DNA of 64,000 nucleotides from assembly GCF_040581485.1 (NCBI RefSeq), contig NC_090133.1, positions 9,486,001-9,550,000 of the forward strand. The letters run 5' to 3'. Positions 9,777 through 19,000 of this stretch are shown piece by piece. A program made the position numbers and the translations under genes. The number at the start of each line of letters is the position of its first letter. Position 1 is the first letter of the stretch. Under the pieces are notes generated by a model, which worked only from the letters and a program-made list of their open reading frames with translations, had not been told where the DNA came from and made no database searches. The DNA is from Linepithema humile (taxonomy: Eukaryota > Arthropoda > Insecta > Hymenoptera > Formicidae).

Positions 9777-10320
9777 GTTGTATATACTACAAATTAATTT
9801 ATTGTATACACAACAATTACAAATAAACGAAATTATTTGCATCTTATCTTCTATAAATATTTTTATTTGCTATTCTACGTTTATATATATTTTTGTTTTT
9901 ATATTTGTTTGTATGTACTTTTATTGTGCTTTTTTATGTGCCATAATAATTTTAATAATTTAATTACTTCTTTTATATATATTAATATATTAATTTCTAT
10001 ATAAGCATAAAATATCGTACTGAGATAAAATTGTTTTTAATTATTTTATTGCACTAATGTCAGTTACAACAGAAAATAAATATATTAGTTATTGTATACA
10101 TTCAAAATAAAGCGCCACAAACGTCACATCCGCTTTTACACCAAGATGGCGACAGTTCTGCCGATCTCTTTTTTAAGGATCTTTACCCCGGTACAGCTTG
10201 TGCTCCGTCCCTTTATTCCTTAGTCCGTGGTGCCGTCACATACAGCCTGTAATCCGTAATCCGCACCGGAAGTCCGCATAAGTTACTAGGTATTTCGTCC
10301 ATAACGTTACGTGTGTTTTT

Positions 10321-10768
10321 GGGTGTTTACGATAATTCAAGTTCGAGTTAGTTTCACTAGGACCGAAAAATGAGATAGACATAACCATCTAGAACCTTTA
10401 TGATTTATGACAACTCGACGCTGTCTTGTATTGCTTGAGTTAAATTCATTGAATTTGTTGAGTTTATTGAGCAAATTTTATTGTAATAGAAAAATGTCAA
10501 CTGCAAATCAGTCTATGAAAGAAACAAATAATGTTGGTATGTATGTTGGTATAACTCTTTAATAAATTAATAATAATATAATTAATAATAATAATAAATG
10601 ACATTTTTCTATTACAATAAAATTTGCTCAATAAATTCAATGAATTTAACTCAAGCAGTACAAGACAGCGTCGAGTTGTCATGAATCATAAAGGTTCTAG
10701 ATGGTTATGTCTATCTCATTTTTCGGCCCTAGTAAAACTAACTCGAACTTGAATTATCGTAAACACCC
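10321..10768. mobile_element. GGGTGTTTACG palindromic element
   Basis: Ends GGGTGTTTACGATAATTCAA and mirror. TTT flanks both sides (10318-10320, 10769-10771), a 3-bp duplication compared with the other GTCACATA copies. The arms run for about 170 bp. A Harbinger-like MITE is the likeliest reading. Confidence 0.65.
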
Positions 10769-11134
10769 TTTATCTTCTTGTGTCCTATGGAGCCGTAAAT
10801 ACAGATGTAACGGTAGTGCTATTTTTTATTTAACAGATTATAATTGCTTATTTGTATTTTATTCATAAGAAAACTACAGAATATATTATGATTTTAACAA
10901 AAGTTTTAATTAAATCGTCAAATTTAGTTAAATAAATAAAATTAGAAAAAGCATTACTTGTAATAACTAGTAACTTGTAGTAACTTTTACGGAAATTTCA
11001 TGGAATTACGGCTCCATGGGACACAAGGAGTTAAAAACACACGTAATGTTACGGACCAAATACCTCGTAACTTATGCGGACTTCCGGTGCGGATTACGGA
11101 TTACGGGCTGTATGTGACGGCACCCTAAAGCTTA

Positions 11135-11881
11135 CATGGACATAGGAATATAGAAACGGAATGTAACGTCGCGAGGGAAAAACCACTGAAGAAAGGGGAC
11201 GAGGTAAACTGTGCACATTTTTGATTGGCTACTATTTGACGCAAGTGCAGTTGGTCATTATTCGACGCAAAAATATTATGCAATTTGGGCAGATATAATG
11301 AGCATTTGAAGTTATATCAAGAAAAAACATTAATTAAAATTGTTATTTTAAATATATTTTGTGAATATAAAAAATGGTGCAGTGTTTTGTACAATCTTGT
11401 AAAAATAGATCCGACTATCAAAATTGGAAACAAAGTAATAGCGGAAATAATGTAAAAATAACATTTTACAGGTATTGAAATTATTTATTCATATTAAAGT
11501 TAATATTATATGTTTAAAGTAATATTATATATTTTATTTTAAGAGTATAAGAGTTGTTAAAAATATTGTTTTTTTTTCTTAGTTTTCCCAAAGATCCTAA
11601 AACTCGTACATTGTGGTTAGATATTTTGGAAATAAGTTCATCATCTATCCCAAGTACAGCTCGTATTTGCTCTGTCCACTTTGAAGAGAAATTCTTTGAC
11701 AGAACATGTTTGATAACTCGACTTAGACGAAATGCATTACCTAATTTATAATAACAGCATACGTATAACGATAACCAATCAGATTCAGGCACAATATCAT
11801 GGCGGACCCCCCGCATTTTGGCTTTACTCTCCTCGTCTATCAACCAAGTTTACGCTCCGTCCCTATATTCCTATGTCCATG
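11135..11881. mobile_element. P-like element encoding a stand-alone THAP protein
   Basis: Perfect 19-bp TIRs CATGGACATAGGAATATAG and an exact 8-bp TSD AAAGCTTA (11127-11134, 11882-11889). It is only 747 bp long, with one small two-exon THAP gene and no room for a transposase catalytic domain. Confidence 0.85.
11374..11751 (+). CDS. THAP microprotein, 88 aa, two exons, intact
   Basis: Exon 1 (11374-11471) starts MVQCFVQSCKNRSDY and ends ITFYR at a GTATTG donor. Exon 2 (11583-11751) follows a T-rich TTCTTAG acceptor and reads FPKDPKTRTLWLDIL, then ARICSVHFEEKFFDR, and ends RRNALPNL-stop. The lengths, 98 and 169 nt, join in frame. All THAP hallmarks are present: C-x4-C near the start, FPK, W, the later C-x2-H with HF, and the NALP box. 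In P-element transposases this domain binds near the element ends. With no catalytic part here, a competitor or repressor is a reasonable inference, not a demonstrated function. The sister gene at 19721 in a related element keeps the downstream coiled coil. Confidence 0.75.
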
Positions 11882-11898
11882 AAAGCTTACTACATTTA

Positions 11899-12119
11899 GG
11901 GCCGGTTGTTCCAACTTCTAGGTAGATTTATCCGTCAGTTATTTATTAATAAATATCAGTAATCCTTACTCAATAGTTGGAATACCAAGTAAAATTACAT
12001 CTTGGTAATAACGATAGAGGTAATTTTACTTGGTATTCCAACAACTGAGTAAAGATTACTAATATTTATTAATAAATAACTGACGGATAAACTTACCAAG
12101 AAGTTGGAACAACCGGCCC
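11899..12119. mobile_element. 221-bp Harbinger-like MITE
   Basis: Ends GGGCCGGTTGTTCCAACTTC and mirror, with near-complete palindromic arms. TSD TTA (11896-11898, 12120-12122). Confidence 0.85.
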
Positions 12120-12127
12120 TTATTGTC

Positions 12128-12385
12128 ATTGAAATATATACCATACTGGAACGAGCACGCCTTTGTTCTCGACCGATCAGATGGAGATAGCTGTTCGGAC
12201 CCGGATCTCTCTATCTAACCAACAGTTTTGGTCACGTGTTCACAGCTACTATTAGTCGAGAGTAGACGAGATAGAAAGAGAAATCCGGTACCGAGTCACT
12301 GCCTTGTCTGACCGTTTTGTCGAATGGAGGGGGTAGCCTGTGCTCGTTCCAGTATGGAACGTAAAAGTATGGTATATAGTTCAAT
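12128..12385. repeat. Inverted-repeat element, about 258 bp
   Basis: ATTGAAATATATACCATAC on the left is mirrored by GTATGGTATATAGTTCAATG on the right. A second inner pair is GGAACGAGCACGC and GTGCTCGTTCC. No gene and no clear TSD. Confidence 0.5.
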
Positions 12386-12544
12386 GGCCGGTATTCATAG
12401 TCCGTTCTTATATTCAAGATCGTCTTAAGTATAAACTTATATTCGCTCTCTTCGTCAGACACAATCTATGTGTGACGAAGAGAGCGAATATAAGTCCGTG
12501 CTTAAGACGATTTTGAATATAAGAACGGACTATGAATACCACCC
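12386..12544. mobile_element. 159-bp GGCCGGTATTCATAG MITE
   Basis: Same length and palindrome as the copies at 3808 and 5902. The flanks are AAT on the left and AAA on the right, so the 3-bp TSD has mutated. Confidence 0.75.
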
Positions 12545-12728
12545 AAATGTCTATTGTAGATTCAGTCTTATAACTAGTAAATCTAGTAAAAAATTTTGTA
12601 ACATCAAGAAAAAAAATAACGATGTTGCGATTGATCGAACATAAATACATTGGATGAATAATCGTTTTCTTAATAAAAAAAGCAACGATGTTTGATTAAT
12701 CGAGTGATCTTTGCCCATCCCTACATCT

Positions 12729-12851
12729 GTTGATGTAGAAAGAAATTTTTCGGTCTATAAGCAAATATTATTGGATCGCAGGCAATCTTTTTTGGTTGAG
12801 AATTTGGAAAAGCATCTTATTATTATTATTTACAATTCTGTAAAAAATTAA
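12729..12851 (+). pseudogene. hAT transposase C-terminal dimerisation fragment
   Basis: The frame reads SVDVERNFSVYKQILLDRR, then LVENLEKHL, and stops at 12849. This is the hAT C-terminal block (DVERxFSxYKxILxDRR...ENLxxH). Upstream of it the frame runs straight into the TAGGGATGGGC terminus at 12723, so the rest of the transposase is gone. The next 190 bp are duplicated in tandem. Confidence 0.7.
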
Positions 12852-13208
12852 ATATTCAAAATCTAGTTTTGTATTCAAATAATTTCGTTTTCTGTTAATA
12901 CTATTTTATATATTTTTTGCTTAAAGTTAATTGTTTATTCTATTATATTTTTGCAATTATTTCTTTCTATGCTTTTCATTTAATAAATGTATACATTGTA
13001 TATTTATTGCATCTTATGCAAACATCTCATTGTTAGTATTTACAGTTCTGTAAGAAATTAAATATTCTAGATTTAGTTTTGTATTCAAATAAGTTTGTTT
13101 TGTGTCAATACTATTTTATATATTTTTTTCCTTAAAGTTAATTTATTTGTTTATTTTATTATATTTTTGCAATTCTTTCTTTCTGTACTTTTCATTTCAT
13201 AAATGTAT
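12815..13208. repeat. Tandem duplication, two units of about 194 bp
   Basis: The unit starting CATCTTATTATT at 12815, which contains the hAT stop codon, is repeated from CATCTTATGC at 13009, with shared stretches such as TTTAGTTTTGTATTCAAATA and TTAAAGTTAATT. The second unit has diverged. Confidence 0.6.
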
Positions 13209-13390
13209 ATATTGCATATTTTTGCATATTTTTGTATTATTCCCTAATATTTCTGCATATTTTTACCAAATTTTGTGTATATATATGTGCATATATTCTT
13301 GTTTTTGCGTGCATATAATTCCCAGCATTAGTTATTACTAATTAATTATTCATAAATCTTTCTTTTTTCAGTTGATAGAAGTAAATGTCA

Positions 13391-13826
13391 AGTAAGGCGA
13401 GTCGCTAGAATATTGAAGGTATCGTATTTGAAAATTGCTTCTTACAACTTTTTTCCGTTTTTACACATTAGTTTCTAACAGTAATCGATTAAATTATTAA
13501 ATAATATTTTTGACCAAAAAATATTATTTTATATTTATTTATAATATTCGTATATGTCAAACTTGCATTTTATTGCAAAATTGTAAAATTATTTTTTATT
13601 TTTTTATTGACAATAGCGAGTATTCAGTATTTCTTTCTAGAGTTATTAATTTAATATATGCAAATATTTTTAATAAATATAAAATAATATTTTTTAGCAA
13701 AAAAACATTATCTAATCATTTATTTGATTGTGCACAGTTAGAAAGAAAAGCGGAAATGCGGGAAAAAGTTGCAAAAAGCAGGTCTCAAACGCGTGATGTT
13801 TAATATTCTAGCGCGACTCGCCTTAC
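13391..13826. repeat. Possible inverted-repeat element
   Basis: GTAAGGCGAGTCGCTAGAATATT at the left is nearly mirrored at the right around CTAGCGCGACTCGCCTTAC. The interior is AT-rich, with an open frame ending in a basic stretch (HLFDCAQLERKAEMREK) that I cannot assign. Confidence 0.35.
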
Positions 13827-13875
13827 TCGATTAGAAACGCTTGATTCTTAACATTTATCGTATGCTGTGTCGACC

Positions 13876-14104
13876 CAAGATCTATAGAGAGAAGGTTACC
13901 TCATACGCAAAGAGGAACGAGCGGCAAAAGGGGCAAATGCAGAGAGGGGCAAGCGGCAAGAGGGGCAATAATGATCTCATCGGCGAACAGAAACTATCTC
14001 AGACAGCTACTGTTGGCAGATGAAATCATTATGCTCTCCCCTTCCTTTATCATCCCTCGCCAACAACCGGTTTTACTGAGGTAACCTTCTCTCTATAGAT
14101 CTTG
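13876..14104. mobile_element. MITE of the CAAGATCT family, copy 2
   Basis: Both TIRs are present (CAAGATCTATAGAGAGAAGG and mirror). The flanks are GTGTCGAC (13867-13874) and GTGTCGAT (14105-14112), an 8-bp TSD with one change, so it is P-like or hAT-like. Confidence 0.8.
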
Positions 14105-14230
14105 GTGTCGATCGAACGGCCAAACACACACGGATGCGTGTCGTTCTCGCTTGTGTGGTGCTTGTATGGTGGGGACCCTGCCCCTTACGTTGCCTGTTGC
14201 ACGGAGCTCGAGTTTGCATCTCTTTTTTAC

Positions 14231-14324
14231 CATCCCGGAAAATGGATGTAACACGGACATGAACCAACCAGGGCTCTTTTATCATCCCGGAAAATGGATG
14301 TGGCCATGTAGTTCCAGGCAGGCT
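14231..14324. repeat. Duplicated ATCCCGGAAAATGGATGT motif
   Basis: CATCCCGGAAAATGGATGT occurs at about 14232 and again at about 14283, and AAAATGGATGT a third time near 14327. The spacing is irregular. No gene is apparent between 14105 and 14355. Confidence 0.4.
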
Positions 14325-14355
14325 GTAAAATGGATGTACGCCGCTAGTGTACGGC

Positions 14356-14990
14356 CTAGGTTGCGTTCCGTTTCGCACATTATGCGCACGAATTACATAG
14401 AAAACGTTCCGTTTCACTCAATGCGCGCATGAACAGAGCTTAGAATTCCCTAGATCCCCACCACCTGCAGCGCATAATACACGCATCAGCTACCTCAAGT
14501 TTGAGTTGCAGCAGCTTATGCGTTCCATGCGATTGCGTAATTGCATATGGCGATTGATAGCGATATTGTAAAAAGTGTCAAAATAGGAAGAGTCATAATG
14601 GAAGAGTCATTGATGATTCACTACTATTACTGTCACTCATTTCATCAATTAAAAACATTGTCACATTGATAGCGCAATTTATTGTGGAATCCATTTTGAT
14701 TTTCCGCTTCTAATAGCGTTTTCGATTATACAGGATTTGAACGACCCAGGGTTGATCAATCACTATTTTACTATAAATGCAAGTCTTTCATTGGTGGAGA
14801 GGTTGCAATGACGTCATTAACCAACCCTGGGTCGTTCAAATCCTGTATAATCGAAAACGCTATAATGCGTTCAATATCGTTCCGTTTCAAAGCATGTATC
14901 ATGCGCATAATGAAACGAAACGCAGCCAATGCGCTAAGCATTAGCGATGCGAACAATGCGTGCTATGCGCAAAACGGAACGCAACCCTAG
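14356..14990. mobile_element. Element with GGTTGCGTTCCGTTT inverted ends
   Basis: CTAGGTTGCGTTCCGTTT at the left is mirrored by AAACGGAACGCAACCCTAG at the right. Both sides contain ATGCGC-rich sequence. It hosts the 149-bp MITE at 14714. No gene, and the TSD is unclear. Confidence 0.55.
14714..14862. mobile_element. 149-bp Harbinger-like MITE, copy 3
   Basis: Same ends and length as the copies at 2900 and 8616. TSD TAA (14711-14713, 14863-14865). Confidence 0.85.
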
Positions 14991-15094
14991 TAAAAGCGTC
15001 GTACGAAAAATGGCAGCGTGGCCCCTCTCAGGTTTCTCTCTGATATCGGATGTATGTACAGGGTTGTGTTATGATAAGATTCGGATATTTTGAT

Positions 15095-16001
15095 ATTTTT
15101 ATACACAATGTTAAAAGTTTTATTTTAAAAAATTTGTATTATTTAGGACTAAAATTATATATAGATGTGCTTTAGAGATTCATCATCTATCCTTTTCTAT
15201 CCACATCTATCCATATCTTCTATTCTTTTTTACTTGGGATCTTGCACCAACGCGACATCTTGTGTGACATGCCTTAACTATGACATCTTGATCACAGACA
15301 CGGACTAAGGAATAGAGAGACGGAGCACAAGTTGTACCGGGGGAGCACGTTTGCGGCGGAGGGGGGGGACCGCCATATTCGTTTAGTAATCACCACACAT
15401 AGAATTCACTATTTGCGTATGGTGAGAAATGAAAGTCAGATCCTGCGCACAATAAACAAAATAGGAAATAGAAATAGGAATAATTATTAAATATTAGAAA
15501 TAAGAAATTGGAATTATTTATTTTAAAAATAAAAAAAATAGAAAAAATTAATGCATGAATTAAGAAATAAGAATTGGAACTAATTAATATATTTTATTCT
15601 CTTGTTAGATGTAAAATAATTTCTCTTTTTAATATTAAATGTTTATTGCTATTTCTAATATTTTGTCTACTGTATGCAGAGCCTCAGAGTAATAAAAGTT
15701 AAAGTATTTTATAAAATTTATAGTACAACAATAATAAAACCGCCTAATCTCTTTATGCTTGTCACTCGTTATGTCTAGTGGCACCACTACACGAGTGTAA
15801 CCATGTCACAGACACAGAATCTCTGTGTGAGAATCGCTACATCAATATGGCGTAAAGCAGTCCCCCCCGCACGCTTGAATTACCATCCCCTCTCGCCTAA
15901 ACTAGGACTTTAGACTCGGTCCCTCTATTCCTTAGTCCGTGATCACAGATTTTTTGATAGAATACAATGGTCGTGAAACCACCTTATATTCTTACACCGT
16001 G
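15095..16001. mobile_element. P-like CACGGTGT element, copy 2, left part lost
   Basis: The right end TTATATTCTTACACCGTG at 16001 and the internal sequence are the reverse complement of 2463 to about 2720. The far end has no match, so it is truncated near 15095. It is split by the 643-bp P-like element at 15299. Confidence 0.7.
15299..15941. mobile_element. P-like element, CACGGACTAAGG family, copy 2 (643 bp)
   Basis: TIRs CACGGACTAAGGAATAGAG and mirror. Exact TSD ATCACAGA (15291-15298, 15942-15949). This is the uninterrupted form of the element at 8043-10229. No THAP gene is recognisable. Confidence 0.85.
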
Positions 16002-16034
16002 GTCAAGTGTCAAGACTGTATCAAGTGTCAATAC

Positions 16035-19000
16035 ATGGAGGCAGCCATATTAGTTTTTTTAGAGCGCTAAAGATGTAGGTATTCTCATGTTTGCTTACGT
16101 CTCCGCCATTTTTGTTCCATTCCCCCACTTCTTGCCCTCTCGCCTCTGTCGCTGAGCTGAGAAGTTTATGATGATTAGGTTATGGTTTATAAGCTGCTTG
16201 AAGTCTGTGTTTACGTGTATTTTGATTATCCGACTGTGAACAAAAAAATAGATACAAAATGCCTTGCTGCGTTGCGGTCAATTGTACCAATAGAACAGAA
16301 AAAGGCGCTCGATTATTTATGTTTCTTGCGGATGATGTTCGTCAACAACAATGGATACGTAATCTCCGCAGAGTCTTGAACACCAACCAAATCATCGTAT
16401 TTCTGTGAAGTAAGTTTATTCTCTTAAATTTCCAATTTACGTAGCTTTTTCTGTTTGTTTAGAATCATGGATCGTTTTTTTAAGTGTAGTTTAGATTTGT
16501 CATCGTTTGAAATTACATAAATATGAATAACTGTAATCAATAAGGACATTTATCTTATAAGCAGTTTTTTTATTTCAAAAACGTTTTGAAGAATCACAGT
16601 TTTTTGAGACTGGTCGAGCAGATAATTGGCGAAAATTAAAACCAAACGCCATACCAACACTTTTCGATATACCTGATCCATCTGCAATGAATAAAAATGA
16701 AACAGATGAACCAAATACAAATGCCACTGCTGAGAAAGACGTAAGTTTCTATGATACATTACAGTAAGGTAAAAGAAATGATATATTAATTTGTTTGCTT
16801 ATTTATTTATTTATTTAATATTATTATATTTATGGGCATGACTAATACTCTTGTACACATCGTACGAGTGATTAAATATAAACATAAGATTAATGAAAAA
16901 ATTTACGTCTTTCTCAGCAGTGGCATTTGTATTTGGTTCATCTGTTTCATTTTTATTCATTGCAGGTGGATCAGGTATATCGAAAAGTGTTGGTATGGCG
17001 TTTGGTTTTAATTTTCACCAATTATCTGCTCGACCAGTCTCAAACTGTAATTTTTCAAAATGTTTCTGAAATAAGAAAACTGCTTATAAGATAAATGTCC
17101 TTATTAATTACAGTTATTCATATTTATGTAATTTCAAACGGTGACAAATCTAAACTACACTTAAAAAAACAATCCATGATTCTAAACAAACAGAAAAAGC
17201 TACGTAAATTGGAAATTTAAGAGAATAAACTTACTTCACAGAGGCGCGATGATTTGATTGGTGTCCAAGACTCTCTGCGGAGATTACGTATCCATTGCTG
17301 TCGACAAACATCATCCACAGGAAATGCAAATACTCCAACACCTTTTTCTGTTCTATTGGTACAATTGACCGCAACGCGGCAGCACAAAGCATTTTGTATC
17401 TTTTTTTTGTTCACAGTTGGATAATCAAAATACACGTAAACACAGAGTTTGAGCAGCTTAGAAACCATAACCTAATCATCATAAACTTCTCAGCTCAGCG
17501 ACAGAGGCGAGAGGGCAAGGAGTGGGGAAATGGAACAAAAATGGCGGAGACGTGAGCAGACGTGAGCAGACGTGAGAATACCTACATCTTTAGTGCTCTA
17601 GTTCGAGCAGCTTAGAAGCCATAACCTAATCATCATAAACTTCTCAGCTCAGCGACAGAGGGCAAGGAGTGGGGGAATGGAACAAAAATGGCGGAGACGT
17701 GAGCAGACGTGAAAATATTCACGTTTATAGTGCCCATAGATATATTACATATAGATAGAGCTTTGTGAATTTTACGCCTGCCAAGATAAAATTATCTTTT
17801 CCTCCCTCGCGCATGTGCAATCACGCATTTATCTTCAGAAAACAGAAGTATTTATCCATGACAGCCAAGGATATAACCTAATTTTATGTAAAAGTGCTGT
17901 ATCCGCCGAGATAAATATACGAATGCGCATGCGCGAAGGAGGAAAAACCGTCATCTTGGCAGGTGTTGCATTATAGCAAAAATGGTACAAAGCTCTATCT
18001 ATATGTAATATATCTATGATAGTGCCTTAGTTTTTCTGCTCGACGGTAGCGCACCATGCGTTAAATCTGTGCGAAAAGTGGCCTGTATTTCGTCACATCC
18101 GTTACCATCTACCAAGCATTGCCCATAGACATAGAAAATATAGGGACGGAGTATATCAATGCGGGGGGGAAGCCAGTGCGGGAGGGAGCGGAGGTAAATC
18201 CACCATGATACTGTGCCCATTTCTTACTCGCTGTTGTTCCGCAAGCACAGATGTCTATACTAGTACTAGATCGCTAACTTTAGGCTTTGACGTATGGAAA
18301 AACTGAGGCTGGCAGGATTTCCGGTTTCGGCCATGACACCCTACAACAAAATGGCCGCTCAACAACTGCTCAACAACTGCTCAACAACTGCTCAACAACT
18401 GCTTAACAACTGCTCGGCATCTTTCAAGAATTTTTACAATGGCTGCGTTCAGCAGAACAACTGCTGAATTGTCGTCTAGTCAACACTTAACGTTGATTTG
18501 TTGGTTCTAAAAGTAAGAGCCAATCATGTTCAATTGCTACCAAGCGATTTGTTCTGCTGAACGCGCCCAATGGCCGGTATTCATAGTCATTTCTTATATT
18601 TAAGATCGTCTTAAGTCGTCGTCATCGTCGTCTTAAGATATTAATATGGCTTTTTGATTGATTCGTAGCATTTTAAGACAAAACTTAAGACAATCTTAAA
18701 TATAAGAACGGACTATGAATACCGGCCATAGTCCGTTCTTATATTCAAGATCGTCTTAAGCACGAACTTATATTCGCTCTCTTCGTCAGACACAATCCAT
18801 GTGTGACGAAGAGAGCGAATATAAGTCCGTGCTTAAGACAATTTTGAATATAAGAACGGACTATGAATACCGCCCAATATTATCAATTTGTATCACCACG
18901 CCGAGTATCGCATGTGCATACGCACGTACAGATATACACATACACACGCATTGTCGCCATTTTGTTGAGGGTGTCATGGCCGAAACCGGAAATCCTGCCG

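Larger units (their letters stand above)
8817..10185. mobile_element. TAGAGATCCTTA-type element with an 8-bp TSD
   Basis: TIR TAGAGATCCTTAAAGGAG, mirrored at the right end (TTTTTTAAGGATCTTTA). Exact TSD CCCCGGTA (8809-8816, 10186-10193). The related copy at 15299 shows the empty site. The interior has short AT-rich open frames that match nothing I recognise, and two small palindromes at 9500-9628 and 9647-9776. Confidence 0.75.
8043..10229. mobile_element. P-like element, CACGGACTAAGG family, copy 1
   Basis: TIR CACGGACTAAGGAATAGAG and mirror. Exact 8-bp TSD GTGCCGTC (8035-8042, 10230-10237). It carries two later insertions, 8616-8764 and 8817-10185. Without them it is about 650 bp, close to the 643-bp copy at 15299-15941. 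Confidence 0.85.
8033..11125. mobile_element. GTCACATA-family Harbinger-like MITE, copy 3, split by two insertions
   Basis: The ends are GGGTGCCGTC and GACGGCACCC. The TSD is TAA (8030-8032, 11126-11128). Removing the P-like element (8043-10229 plus TSD) and the palindrome at 10321-10768 leaves about 450 bp, matching copy 1. Confidence 0.8.
250..12723. mobile_element. Possible outermost hAT-like element (TAGGGATGGGC ends)
   Basis: TAGGGATGGGC at 250 is matched by its reverse complement ending at 12723, and both sides continue inward with CGAT/GATTAAT-rich sequence. TAGGGATGGGC is a common hAT terminus. The flanking 8-mers (gacagaag and catctgtt) do not match, so there is no TSD. The two ends may therefore belong to different copies or to a rearranged element. 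All elements listed between these positions would be later insertions. Confidence 0.35.
16058..18026. mobile_element. P-like foldback element with THAP genes in both arms
   Basis: 8-bp TSD TTAGTTTT (16050-16057, 18027-18034). The arms share CTAAAGATGTAGGTATTCTC and TCTCCGCCATTTTTGTTCCA and contain THAP exon pairs in opposite orientation. The right end is partly duplicated (17599-17734 repeats 17450-17590). A small P-like MITE is inserted at 17735. Confidence 0.7.
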
